From assembly GCA_029204225.1 (NCBI GenBank), contig CM055114.1:16947502-17011501 (forward strand): a DNA stretch of 64,000 nt, read 5' to 3'. The translations under genes and the position numbers were made by a program. How positions within the stretch are numbered: position 1 is the stretch's first letter; each line of letters begins with the position of its first letter. The notes under the pieces were generated by a model that saw only the letters and a program-made list of their open reading frames with translations, did no database searches and was not told where the DNA came from. Source of the DNA: Diphasiastrum complanatum (lineage: Eukaryota; Streptophyta; Lycopodiopsida; Lycopodiales; Lycopodiaceae). This document shows positions 22,125-33,987 of this stretch, piece by piece.

Positions 22125-23790
22125 TTGAACATTAAAGTTCCCAAGTCGACTAATCCTATTCAAGGTCCTAGCTCATCTACTTCAGAAGAACAACTTATTA
22201 ACAATGAATCCAAAGAAGATGTTGAAGCTCAACAACAAAAACATAATGAAAATAATCAACTTTGCTCATCTCCTAGAAGATCAACAAGAGACCACATACC
22301 ACCTATAAGGTATATCAACGAATCTGCAGAGCCTATCTTGTTCAAGAGCCGACTACTATCGAAGAGGCACTTATTCATCCCGATTCCGATCTTTGGAAAG
22401 AAGCTATGGATAGAGTGTATTCATCTCTCATAAAAAACCAGACTTGGACTATTGTCAAATTGTCTGCCAGCAGAAATGTAGTTGATTGCAAATGGATATT
22501 CAAAATCAAATACAAGGTTGATGACAGTATTCATCGAAGAAGAGCTCGACTTGTCGTGAGAGGTTTTTCGTAGATATATAATGTCAACTACATTGAGACT
22601 TTCAGTCCACTAGTTAAACATTCTTCAATCAGACTTCTAAGTCGTTTGCTATTGCAGCCGATCTAGAGATACATCAAATGGATGTACATACAACATATCT
22701 CAATGGAGTTATCGAAGAAGATATCTACATGCTACAGCCCGAAGGTTATATATCGAAGGCAAAAAGAATCATGTATGCCAATTACACATAGTCCTTTATG
22801 GCTTAAAGCAATCTGCTAGAGTATGGTTTCAAAAAATCAACTATTTTCTTATCGATCATGGCTATAAACCAAGCACTTTAGATTCTACTTCAAGACAATG
22901 CAGTATTCTTTTATTATTATCACTTTGTACGTGGATGACAGACTGCTTTTCAGCTAATATATCGATCTAATAAGAGATGCTTAATCAATGTTGTCATCAG
23001 AATTCGACATAAAAGATCTGGACGAAGCTCATTACTGTCTAGGTATTCAAATCCAAAGAAATTGAAAGCGAAAGTCGATCTACACTACTCAACAAAGATA
23101 CATTCACAATATGTTGATCAAATATAATCTAATGAATTGCAAGTTAGCTCACTGACCAATGGACCTAGGACTCAAATTGTCGAAGGACCATGGTCCTTAG
23201 ATAGTTGAAGAGAAGGAGCAGATGTGTGAGTATCCTTATCATTCGATAATAAGTTCTCTTATGTACGCAATGATCTGTACCAGATCAGACATAGCTTTTG
23301 CAATCAGTTCCTTAAGTTAGTTTATGGCTAATCCTGGCATGACACATTGGAAAGTTCTTATCATAGTTATGAGATACTATTCGAGCTACTATGGACTTGT
23401 GCATTTGTTATGGAGCAATCGACAAGCAAACTTTGATAGCTTTATCTTCTACTGAATCAGAATATATCGCAACCTCTCAAGCTACAAAGGAAGCAATATG
23501 GTTGAGAAACTTACTTTTGATTTTTGTCTAAAACAATATGCTCCGATAGCTTTATTTTTGTGATAATCAAAGTGCTATTGCTTTATCAGCCAACCCTAGA
23601 GTTCATTCTAGGAGTAAGCACATTGGAATTAAGTATCACTATGTCAGAAGCAAAGTTCTCGACAAAGAGGTGAACTTGCAGCACTATTGAATGCAAAACA
23701 TGACAACTGATATCTTTACTAAGGCATTAAACTTGGATGCACATAAGAGATTTTGTGTAGAACTAAGTTTGAAGGTCAAGGCATTCATGG
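22125..23790 (+). pseudogene. Copia reverse transcriptase-RNase H relic
   Basis: Frames on the plus strand carry SPRRSTRDHIPPIRYI, the start of reverse transcriptase (DSDLWKEAMDRVYSSL, VVDCKWIFKIKYKVDDSIHR), then AADLEIHQMDVHTTYLNGVI and a degraded YVDD region near 22930. RNase H traces (for example QATKEAIWLRN near 23490) and the Copia C-terminus (ALNLDAHKRF, about 23735) follow. Dozens of stops and indels are present. It ends at the polypurine tract before the LTR at 23809, so it is the 3' half of one element. Confidence 0.82.
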
Positions 23791-23808
23791 ATCTAGATTA
23801 AGGAGGGG

Positions 23809-24981
23809 TGTTGAATTACTATACTACCAAAAGCGATTCATCCAAATAATTGATCTTTAATCTACATCCAGTTATTTATTCAATTTCGCAGTTTTATTCG
23901 TGTTCCTACACAGTCTGCAGAAATACTCAAGAATCGCTCAATAGGTGACTTCGATGACATCAAACTATCGGTTGCTTCGATATTGAACTATCGAAGGAGT
24001 GGAAGGGTTACAGTTACTGGTTCCACTTGACATGAAGCTTACGACTTGCCATAACCACTTTGCAAGTAAATTTCTGGGAAGGCCTTACTGGATGGATGAC
24101 AATGCATTGTTGGAAAAATTGATTATGGTGGACCGACATGTCAAACAATCAGATCGTAACGATCTTACTACTGCGCAAAGGTAGTGGTCGACCGATTCCC
24201 TCGGTGCGTGCACTACAACAACAGTAGGTGAACACAAAAGTTAAACAGAGCTTAATTGCATGGTTGTTTGCGGAAGCGGAAGAGTAGACAATCAGACAAA
24301 GTAGTAAGAAAGTTAGAAATGAAGATGTAGTAGCAATGCATATAATTCTGACAAGAAGTTTGAAAGCAATAAAAGACATTGATTGATTTAGATTAATGTA
24401 TATAAGTACAAGTTAGATTGATGCTATGAGCACAAGACAATAGCGGACGAAACCGCGTGCTCAGGAAGCTAACTGTACTCTATAAAAGCTATGAGCTTAT
24501 TACCGACAATCAATATGAAAGAAAGAATCGATGCATGAAAGCATCTATAGTATCTATCTCTCTAATTCACTATCCTTTGACTTTCTGATGTGATTACAAT
24601 AGTAATCTATATACAGTTTACATTTGTATAGATGAGTGTACACAGAATATGGCATGGAGCGCTTGTGCCATCATTGTCAAGTAGTTGCACAGTACATAAA
24701 GTGAGCGTGAAAAGGCTTTGACGAGCATGTCGCTGCCGATAGTCAATAAAGTTGGGTTAGTCGGACGAGTGGACAAGTCGGGCAAGTCGCCTAGTTGAGT
24801 GAGTCGACAAGTCGGTCCTCCCAATAAGTCGGGCCAATCGACAAGTCGGATGAGCCTTTCAAGCCTGTTTCTGATAACAAGGTATTTTTGCGGATTGTGC
24901 GCCAATGCGAGTAAAACTGCAGCAATAGAATGGAACTACATTAATATGGGATTTAGGAGAGTAGAGGAATAAATCCAACAC
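23809..24981 (+). mobile_element. Probable 3' LTR of the Copia relic
   Basis: The polypurine tract AAGGAGGGG (23800-23808) is followed by TGTTGAATTACTATAC. A possible LTR end is AATCCAACA at 24981, giving TGTTG/CAACA ends and a length of about 1.17 kb. TATAAAAG at 24481 could be the promoter. The start is well supported; the right end is inferred because I found no second copy. Confidence 0.6.
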
Positions 24982-25499
24982 ACATTGTGGCTAATGGTCA
25001 ATTGCGACCTACAACCTAATTAAGCTGATCTAATTGGGTAAGCTTAAAAGTGATTTAATATGAGTATTGCTTTTAGTGCTTATTGCTTATTAGTGGAATT
25101 GCATCAGACAAGGTTATTAGTTGTTTAGAGATAGTTTAGAGTACGCGGTTGCATCCACTATTGTTTTGTGTTCATTATCATCTGACTTTGTACATGCTCC
25201 TTACTGAGTTAATCCATATTCTTATTTGCATTCAATATTATGTTAGAATGTATGCATGCTTATATGAAGTTATTAATAGCTGATGAATCTCTTATCATTT
25301 TGTCTGATACTGCAATAGTCTTTACTCTGTATTTTGTTTGGCTATGAAATCACTTTAGCGCGTATGATTTCAGAGTTAGTCACTAAAAGATCCAATGTGA
25401 TGATTATCATAATAGCTTTGTTTGATTTATGATTGATGTAGTCATGCACCGGAAGAAGGATCATTCCACTGCGCTCGATAGTTCATCTTTCATTTTGAC
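24982..25499. other. Unassigned AT-rich sequence
   Basis: No coding frame of note, no repeat and no LTR signal was seen. It lies between the probable LTR end at 24981 and the minus-strand Copia relic. Confidence 0.4.
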
Positions 25500-26580
25500 T
25501 TAATCACTATTGATTTCTCTTTCCTTCTTCCAACACAATAAATTTGGTATCAGCTTTGACAATCCATTATGAAAATCTAGTCTGACAGTACCTTCACCTT
25601 CGATTGTGTGTGAGCTGTTGTCTCCGAGGTGAAAAAATTTCTTGGTGCTATAGGCCAAATAGTCGATAAACCATTTTTGATGGTTTTGGGTCACTCCAGA
25701 ATCAAGGAACCATTCCTTGACCATAAAGACTTCATGTTCGTCATCGTCTTCGACATTCTGCTTCGTGTTGATGGTTGCATTGGCTTGTTGGTCCATCTAT
25801 TTCTTGTTGTTGTTGTTGAACTTCAAGATTCGATAGTCTTGGATCTTGTGGTTTGTCTTTTTGCAATATTTGCAGAACAATATTTTGAGCAGGTTGCTGA
25901 TTTTGGATCAAACGTTGCTTCTGTGACTACTTGTGATTGTTATCAAATTGTTTGACAGCTTTCTTCTTTTGTTGTTTCTTCATGTTCTTCTTGGAGAACA
26001 GAGCCTATAAGTCGTTGATGGAGGACGAAGATGCTCCATTCCTTCGAGTTTCCTCCTGCTGTAGCATAATTATGACTCTGGACAAAGTTACATCTGAGTG
26101 AGTAGAAATCGTCATCACCCAATTTTCATAAGAAAATGACAAGCTAGACAATAAGGTCATGACAACGTCCAAATCTTCAATCATTGAACCTATTGCTGCC
26201 ATTTGCTCTAATAGAGTTTTAAATTGATTGATGTGATTCTGAACAGAACCACCTTCTGACATTCCGAGTGAGAAGAACTTTCTCGTCAGATGCAGCTTCG
26301 AAGTGACATTTCTCACTTCGTAGAGTGTGCTGAATATATCCCAAGCTTCTTTCGAAGATTGGGCTTGTCTGATATGGGCAATATGTGTGTCGGAGACATT
26401 AAGGGTGATCAAGATGAAAGCCTTGCCATCCTTGAGCTTCCACTTGCAAATGGCTTGCTCGATGAGTCTTTCCCATAGTTTCTTAGCTATCAGTACTATC
26501 CTCATCTTTAATTTCCTCAAGTGGTAATTCAAACTATCGATTTTGTCTACCGTTAAAGCAAACTGTAATTGCGAATCCAT
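25500..26580 (-). pseudogene. Copia gag-protease relic
   Basis: The minus-strand frame from 26580 (start MDSQLQFALTVDKIDSLNYH) runs 191 codons: the Copia gag UBN2-like domain with SSKEAWDIFSTLYEVRNVTS and a helix ending LQQEETRRNG. After a stop, a second segment ends with the protease region WFLDSGVTQNHQKWFID (catalytic DSG intact) and FFHLGDNSSHTIEGEGTVRL. The gag frame is nearly clean. It starts about 115 bp after its primer-binding site. Integrase and beyond are missing. Confidence 0.85.
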
Positions 26581-26694
26581 TGGTGGAAAGTTCAGGATGT
26601 GTATGCCAATAGTAAATTATATGCCTGGAAATAATTATAGTAAGTATTTACTCTATATTGGAATAAGCTCTATTTCAGATATTATTTGTTACCG

Positions 26695-26764
26695 CTTTGA
26701 TACCATGTTGGTATCAGATAAATAAATTAGAGAGTATAAATCAAAGCTCTAATATCATGTTAGG
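26695..26764 (-). other. Primer-binding site and LTR end of the minus-strand Copia, with a second degenerate site
   Basis: The minus strand reads GATACCAACA|TGGTATCAAAGC (26695-26716), an LTR end and a tRNA-Met-type primer site. About 57 bp upstream it reads CCTAACA|TGATATTAGAGC (26752-26770), a degenerate repetition of the same LTR-end and primer-site arrangement. Confidence 0.65.
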
Positions 26765-27945
26765 ATTCAACAAGGAGAGAATCCTCGGTGCATGAAACTA
26801 CGTCTATCAGATTCAAACCGACTTCGAATCAAAGACCGCCCTACTTGATCACAGTTTCGAAGTCACTGGATCGATATGGTCGATTCTATAGCCATGCACA
26901 CAATAGATAAATTCACAAATTTAGCTCTGCGGAAGCATATTAGTGCGAAACTTAGAGCATTACAATCAACACAGACTATCAGTCATATGAACAATTCAAT
27001 CTATGAATAATTTTATCTACAAGCAAGAATCGATCCGAAAAGAATAAAATGAGCATTCAATACAATGTACACGACTTAGATTACTGAAACATAAATTATA
27101 TAGTCATAGAGAATACAACTCTGAATGCAGACAGAGTCACATTCTTTTTGAAACAATACACTGTGATAATAGAGGGAAAGAATAAGTAATTGTGTTCTGG
27201 ATGCTTGATTGATCGACTGAATGAATTATTGAGCTAACCGAGCAACTGATGAGTTGTTGGATATATAAATGGCAATTATAAACATTTATCAATGACCAAA
27301 TAACTCAATACACAAATAATATATAAAACAGCCAAAATGTCATACATTGAATCTTTTCTCTCTTTCTAGGGAAAAATAATCTTTAGGATTATTGAAAACC
27401 TCTACATATATCAAATATTTGGCATTGTTGTTACGGAGAAGCAAGCATCAATAGTATAAAAAAAGTAAGTTATCAGCTAACACCTACAAGGCTGCTATAA
27501 GCCTAGAAGCGGTAAATAAAATTAATCAAGAAAGTCAAATTTTGAAGTAGAGCAAGAGCAAAAGAAGACTTATTTTGTAGCAAAAGGAGCAAGTGCACAC
27601 ATTCATGAAGATGGAGGTTGTAGAACTTGTTTGAAAATCTCCATAATCAATTTAAAAGGTTAATTAGTAGAACAATATACATAGTGCTTTGCATGAATGC
27701 GATCCATCGCCATTTGAACCAACAATGGGTTAACAACTTCTTTCACATAATTCACATGTAGCAAAAACCTATTGTCAATCACATTGGTCATGTTATAAAT
27801 TAAAATTTTAATATATATACTCCATTGTCAACAAAGGCACCATCATATGGATTGTAACACAGGTAAATTCTATTGACATGTGTCAAGAGATTTCAAAAAA
27901 ATCTTCATAGTAAGTCGTTAATTATATATTTATATTGAGCATTAT
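26765..27945 (-). other. Probable LTR of the minus-strand Copia plus unassigned AT-rich DNA
   Basis: From 26765 to about 27400 the minus strand fits LTR sequence: it ends at the primer-binding site, and a TATATA element (about 27252) lies several hundred bases upstream of that end. I could not find the LTR start or a second copy. From 27400 to 27945 I see nothing recognisable. Confidence 0.4.
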
Positions 27946-27950
27946 GTTGC

Positions 27951-28139
27951 GTTAGTTAGAATTAAAGTTAGAATCACTGTGTTACTGTACTATGGGCCCT
28001 ATCAATGGATAAGGATCAGTTGGCCTCGCCACGAGGCAAGTCGACGGGACACGCGTCCCGCCAACGGCAACCTGGGTCATGCATGGGTTGCCTGAGTGAA
28101 CAACTATATGTACAGTGTAATTTCATTTTGAGAAATACA
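27951..28139 (+). mobile_element. Left LTR of Copia C
   Basis: Differs from the right LTR at about four positions over 186 bp, all transitions, plus a few extra bases at the start. It contains two adjacent hairpins: CCTCG-CCA-CGAGG (28024-28036) and CGGGAC-ACGC-GTCCCG (28045-28060). No standard primer-binding site follows its end. Confidence 0.85.
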
Positions 28140-29064
28140 GATTTGTCTTCAGACAGTTAACCTAGCAGATTTGCGGTAAAAAGGTGAAAAAAGCCACTTT
28201 GTCAAGTTGAGCTAAAATCACCATTTCTCCACGGAATTTCCTGACTGAACACTCTACATTCATGGATTCAGTAGGGCGACCCTGCTCCAGGCCTCAGATT
28301 GTGCTCAAAACAATCCACAGGAGAGTTTGATCTAATAATTTTCAGAGAAGGGAGGCGCGGCCGCAGGCAGGGAGGTCGCGGGTTGTTCGCGCGCCCAACA
28401 CAATAGTCAGCTTAGTGTATCGAAGACCATAGCGACTGTAGGAGCATGGTTCAATGCCCAGATGCAGTCTGGACCTTTGGAGGAGGTGTCAAATGAATCG
28501 ACGGTCCAGAATCTGTGATGGGAAAGAAATTTGGACCACAAGATTTGGTTCAGCCATTGGATGAGCTTTGAACAGGGCCCTGAAGAAGTGAAGTGCATTC
28601 TGGCCTTCAACTTCATTAAAAATTTTCATACTGAAAGTTGAGTTGGGTCCCTTCACAAGTGAAGAGTGAAGTTTCTTCAAGGTGAAGAAACAGTTCAAAA
28701 ACTAAAAAAATCCCTATTTTTGGGTCCTTTGCCCGTTTTGACCCAAACGAAAGGCTATAACCTCCAAACGAAGGGCACCCGGACTGTACCTACAAGTACG
28801 GTACAACAAAACAAAGTGATTGCAGCAGAGAAAGTGTTTGGAGTATGCCAGAAGTGATTTCACCATTCCACTGGGCACGTTGTTGGGAGTTGACGACTGA
28901 GTGCATTTTGGAAGGCGACGCCGATTTGGCTTTCAAATTGGTGGAAAAGCGGCGAGTGGCCTGGTAAGAAAAAAAGTGCTGGTCATTATTTTCAACTTCT
29001 GACATTACTGTTGGCCTCGACATACTGTTCTTAGCCTAAGGTAGAAGTTTCAAGTAGTTTTGCG
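28140..29064 (+). other. Leader of Copia C
   Basis: Noncoding DNA between the left LTR and gag. It includes a GC-rich patch (28355-28400: GGCGCGGCCGCAGG and GTTCGCGCGCCC) unlike the AT-rich surroundings. The expected TGGTATCAGAGC is not present after the LTR, so the priming tRNA is unknown or the site is lost. Confidence 0.55.
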
Positions 29065-32000
29065 ATGACAAACATTGGAGAGTCCATTTTGAGTGAAAGT
29101 AACAAATTGGACGGGATTTCCAACTATGCAGTGTGGAAATTCAAAATGAAAAACATACTGATGGAGAAAGACGTGTGGGAAGTCATCACAGGTGATGAGA
29201 GAAGGCCGCCAAATGAAGCAGACATCAAAGTGTTCGACAAAAAGATGAGGAAAGCTTTGACCTTCATTAACTTGTCAGTGAAGGATCACATCATTACCCA
29301 CATTTGTGATGCTATTACACCCAGACAGACATGGGATGTGCTAAAGGAGCAGTTCGAGACATCAAATCCGTCAAGAATCATGTTTCTGAAGTCAAAGTTG
29401 AATAGTGCCCGCATGGAGCAAGGAGAGCACATGCAGACGTACATGACCAGAAGCAAGACAATGAGAGATGGACTGCATTCTATTGGCGAGCGCATACGTG
29501 ATGTGGAGCTGGTGCACAATGCATTGTGCCACATTGCAAAATCCTATCAGATGTTCGTAAGTGGAATAGCATCAAGAGAAAGATTGCCAACCTTTGACGA
29601 GCTCACAGGAATCTTGATGCAGAAAGAGCAACGACGAGAAATGGTGAAAGCTAGACGTCAAAATACTGACGATCAGGCACTTGCGACACGCCAAAAACAA
29701 GGCAAGGGCAAGGGCAAGAAGAAGTCTAAGCAACAATTTGCCAAGTCTCAGGAGGATGAGGAATCTTCCAGCAAAACTAAGAAGAAAGACAAGTGCTTCC
29801 ATTGTGATAAAAAGGGCCATTGGAAGAGTGAATGTCGCAAATTCCTGGTGGAACAAGACAAGGAAAAACCAAAACAAGCAGGTAACCTTGTCGATGAGGG
29901 TGAGATTGAAGACTCTAGCATCTTCATATTTGCATTGTCATCTAATCAAGATGATCAAGCATGGTATATTGACTCAGGAGCCACAAGACACATGACATGT
30001 AACAAGATTTGTTCAGTAGTTTGAAGGTGTTGGATAATGGAACATCTGTTTCACAAGCAAATGGTGAGGTGTGCATGATCAAGGGGATAGGCACAGTTTC
30101 AATCCAACTGTCTGATGGCAAAAGCAGGATGATTAGGGAGGTACTTTACGTACCAGGTTTGAAGAAAAATCTACTTTTTTGCTGGAGTCATTACTGATCA
30201 AAAGTTGAAAGTGGAATTCGCCCATGATCGTTGCTTATGCGAACCAAAAGTTCAAAGTTATTGCGGATGGAGTAAGAGAGCCCAATATAAAATTGTATAG
30301 GTTGAATGCTACAATCAAAGGGCAACATGGACTTGTATCGTCCATTCCTTCGCAAACTGAGTTGTGGCACAAGAGGCTTGGTCACTTGAACTTGGGAAGC
30401 CTCAGTTTGATGAGAAAATTGGAGATGGTAACAAGATTGCCTACCATAGAAGATCACTTGAAATCGATGTGCGAATCTTGTGTATATGGGAAGTAGCATC
30501 TAGAGAAGTTCAATAAAGGGGGTGTTGCAAGAGCAAAGAACATCCTGGATTTAATCCACACAGATTTATGCGGGCCTATGAGGACCATGTCCTTAGGTAA
30601 AGCCTTCTATTTGATGACTTTTATTGATGATATGTCACGTAAAACGTGGATCTACTTCTTGAAGAAAAAATCAGATGCATTTGATAGCTTCAAGAGCTTC
30701 AAAGCATTGGTCGAAAATCAGACAGGTAGGAAGATCAAAGTCCTAAGATCAGATAGTGGAGGTGAGTATAAGTCTAATGACTTCAATGATCTTTGTGATC
30801 AATGTGGGATTAAAAGACAATTTACGCAAACTCATACTCCTGCTCTCAATGGTGTAGCTGAGCGCAAGAATCGTACAATTGTGGAAAGTGCCAGATCTAT
30901 GCTAGTTGAGATGAAACTACCAAAAGATTTTTGGTCAGAAGCATGTAGCACGGCAGTCTATCTTCAAAATAGAAGTCCTACCATTGCCATACCAAAGATA
31001 ACACTTGAGGAAGCATTCACGAAGAAGAAGCCAAAGGTGAACCACTTGCGAATCTTTGGATGTAGGGCCTTTGTACACATTCCTAAGGAAGAGAGACGTA
31101 AACTTGATGTAAAGGCTATCAAGTGCATATTCCTAGGATATGATGATCGTGTGAATGGCTATAGATGTTTTGATCCAATCGAAAACAAAATTCATATAAG
31201 CCGTGATGTTATCTTTGATGAATCCAAGATGTATGAAGACGAGGATGCTGAGAAGATAGACACATCCAGTGGGAAAGATGGTATAGTGAGGATACCACCT
31301 GATGATGGTCCATTCATTGACCTTCCGAGTGATGAACATGAGGATACATCTCAAGATACCACTACTCAACCTCATGAAACAGGTTGGAGAGGTAGGGACA
31401 AACATTTTGGTGCAAGAAGGATTGAAATTACAGGTGACAAACGCAAGGAGAAGGATGTACCGTGGGATACATTTTCAATAGGAAACCGATCACCTAACAG
31501 AAAGCTCCCTAAGTGGTTTGAGAGATTGATGGAGAGCCACGACATAGATGACTTTCCAGGATCATCTAACCAGGGAGAGCTACGAAGATCAACAAGAGAG
31601 AAGATACTACCTGAAAGGTATGAAGCAAATTATGCTCTCTTATCTAGCATTATTCAAAGCAAAGAACCTTCGACTTATGGTGAAGCGAAGGATGATGACA
31701 TTTGAGTCAAGGCCATGGGAGAGGAGATGGAGTCAATTGCTAAGCATGGGACTCTTATTGAACTGGGTAAAAAGCTTTCTAAGCTTGATGAGTCACAATC
31801 ATTTGATGCTACGCTATATAGACAGTTAGTAGGGAGCTTGATTTACCTTACCACGACTAGACCAGATATATGCTATGCTGTTGGCATTGTAAGTCAGTTT
31901 ATGACAGCACCTACGAAAACGCATTGGAAGGCAGCTAAACGCATTTTGCGTTATGTGAAAGGCACTTCAGAGTATGGCTTGATTTACAGGAAGCATGATG

Positions 32001-32479
32001 GTTTACCTGAGTTGTGTGGCTATGTGGATGCGGACTGGGGAGGTGACTATGATGATCGTAGATCCACCATAAGATATATATTCCAGTTTTGTGGTGGTTG
32101 CTTTTCCTGGTCTAGTAAGAAGCAAAGTACAATTGCTCTATCCACCACAGAAGCAGAGTATAAGGCAATGCGTAGTGCTGTACATGAAGCTATATGGTTG
32201 AGACAAATCTTGAAAGAAATTGGCATGAAGCAGAAAAATCCCACGACACATAGCGACAGTCAGAGTAGCATTCAGCTAGCAAAGAATCTAGTGTTCCATG
32301 TGAGAACTAAACACATTGAGATTCAGTATCACTTCATACGTGAGAGGCTGCTGAGTCGTGAAATTCATGTTGTTCATTGTAGCACAAAAGAACAACTAGC
32401 TGATATTTTCACTAAGCCACTTACTGGAGAAAAGTTTGATAAATTTAGATCAAAGCTTTCTGTACTTAAAGTTTGTTGA
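29065..32479 (+). pseudogene. Copia C gag-protease-integrase-RNase H, no RT core
   Basis: Gag from 29065 starts MTNIGESILSESNKLDGISN and ends in the zinc knuckle CFHCDKKGHWKSEC (about 29802-29845). The protease has AWYIDSGATRHMT (29960). Frameshifts at about 30005 and 30180. Pre-integrase: LWHKRLGHLNLGS and CESCVYGK (stop at 30494). Integrase 30578-31090: first Asp in IHTDLCGPM, second in RSDSGGEY, Glu in GVAERKNR. The RT N-terminus (MGEEMESIAKHGT, after a stop at 31703 where Trp is expected) joins directly to FDATLYRQLVGSLIYLTTTR, skipping about 280 residues including YVDD. RNase H follows (GYVDADWGGD, STTEAEYKAM) to 32479. Confidence 0.93.
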
Positions 32480-32532
32480 CTTTAAAGCTATGTATATGAC
32501 TGTATAAAAAGTGACTCTACTTTAAGGGAGAG

Positions 32533-32718
32533 AGTTAGAATTAAAGTTAGAATCACTGTGTTACTGTACTGTGGGTCCTATTAGTGGATAAGGATCAGTT
32601 GGCCTCGCCACGAGGCAAGTCGACGGGACACGCGTCCCGCCAACGGCAACCTGGGTCATGCATGGGTTGCCTGAGTGAACAACTATATGTACAGTGTAAT
32701 TTCATTTTGAGAAATACA
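32533..32718 (+). mobile_element. Right LTR of Copia C
   Basis: Follows the polypurine tract and ends GAAATACA before GTTGC. It keeps both hairpins seen in the left LTR (32603-32615 and 32624-32639). Confidence 0.86.
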
Positions 32719-32724
32719 GTTGCT

Positions 32725-33165
32725 ATGTGAGCTTGCTGAGGAGAGTGTTTTCTGTCTGTGTTACTGTGTGGCATACCTACCTACAGATCAGGTGCATCAG
32801 ACTCATGACGATTCGCCAGACACTCTGTGGCACAGAAGACTCTGCCACATGAACTCAATGACACTTTACCAAACAAGCCAACATGGAGAGATAACATGGG
32901 TCAGCATCTCGAATGCAACCAGTTTGACCACCTGTGATGCATGTTTGAAGGGCAAAATGTCACACACACCATTCATCAAAGACTCCTACAGAACGACAAA
33001 GATTCTGGAGCTAGTGCACTCTGACATTTGCGGACCATTCAACGTGATCTCAGTAGGAGGTTCAAAGTATTACATAGCCTTCATTGATGATTATAGCAAA
33101 TTTGCCAGAGTGTATTTCATTCAAAATAAATTTGAAGCACTTGATCTGTGTTCCTGTGCAAAGCA
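32725..33165 (+). pseudogene. Copia pre-integrase/integrase fragment
   Basis: The open frame 32720-33283 encodes LWHRRLCHMNSMTLYQTS and CDACLKGKMSHTPF (complete HHCC finger), then LELVHSDICGPF (first catalytic Asp) and YYIAFIDDYSKFARVYFIQN. Similarity stops after NKFEALDL (about 33145), before the second catalytic residue. It lies directly right of the target duplication of Copia C but is a different family. Confidence 0.88.
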
Positions 33166-33987
33166 AATTGTGAGTGCGTTATATTTGTCAAAGTCCACAA
33201 AATGGTATCAAACGAAGTTATTATCAAATCATATAAAAATAAAAGTAAAATCAATGATTGTCTTATCTTTCCCTCCTCACTAAAGAAGGACGTACGTTTT
33301 GAATGGCGGACTAATACTCATCAAAGAGCTTCTAATATCCTTAAAATGAGTTTATCTAAAAATTGCCTTTGCATGTTCCAAAAGAAAATCATTATCAATG
33401 ACGGGAAAAATCATTCTATAAAAAAGGTAGGATAAGTCGATGGAATAAACTTAGAGAACAAATAAAAAATTTGAGCTAATAGATTGGAAAAGATCCTCAA
33501 ATTGTTTGTCTCAAAGTCTTGGTCCTTCATTCAATAATCATAGTCCTAATTTCAATCCAAAAACATATTTTGAACCTCAACCTGAATAATATCATACCTT
33601 CTTGTGATGGTTCTCATCTTCCAAAGTTATGTAATCATTTCAAAGAGCAGTTTCACAACATGTTGAAAGCTATATATATCAATTTTAGATTAATGCTTTT
33701 ACCAAATATATAAGGAGCCGACAATGACAAATTTCAAATACTACTTGGACTTTTAAGAAAACAAGCATGAATATGGTATAGCCAATAGGACCCAAACTAT
33801 CATTACTGGGTTGAAAAAAAAATAGTTTTTTTAAATAATCTCTAACTTAATTCTCTCATAAAGAACAACAAGGAGTCATTGAGAAGTTACACTAGGAGTG
33901 TAAATAATCTAATTATTAATTGACAAGCCAATACCTGGTGGCAATGCAAATTGAATGGTTCTTTGCTGGTCTACTAAGAAAATGGAC
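33166..33987 (+). other. AT-rich sequence with one unassigned open frame
   Basis: The frame 33148-33435 contains VSNEVIIKSYKNKSKINDCL and SLKKDVRFEWRTNTHQRASN, whose composition looks coding-like, but I recognise no domain. The remainder to 33987 has no recognisable feature. Confidence 0.3.

Larger units (their letters stand above)
27951..32718 (+). mobile_element. Copia element C, short LTRs, reverse-transcriptase core deleted
   Basis: A Copia element bounded by near-identical LTRs of about 186 bp and flanked by GTTGC on both sides (27946-27950 and 32719-32723), a plausible 5-bp target duplication. A polypurine tract (AAGGGAGAGAG) precedes the right LTR. Internal order: leader, gag, protease, integrase, RNase H. 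The RT core is absent. The LTR start (GTTAG/TTAGAATT rather than TG) is unusual and its exact first base is uncertain. Confidence 0.85.
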
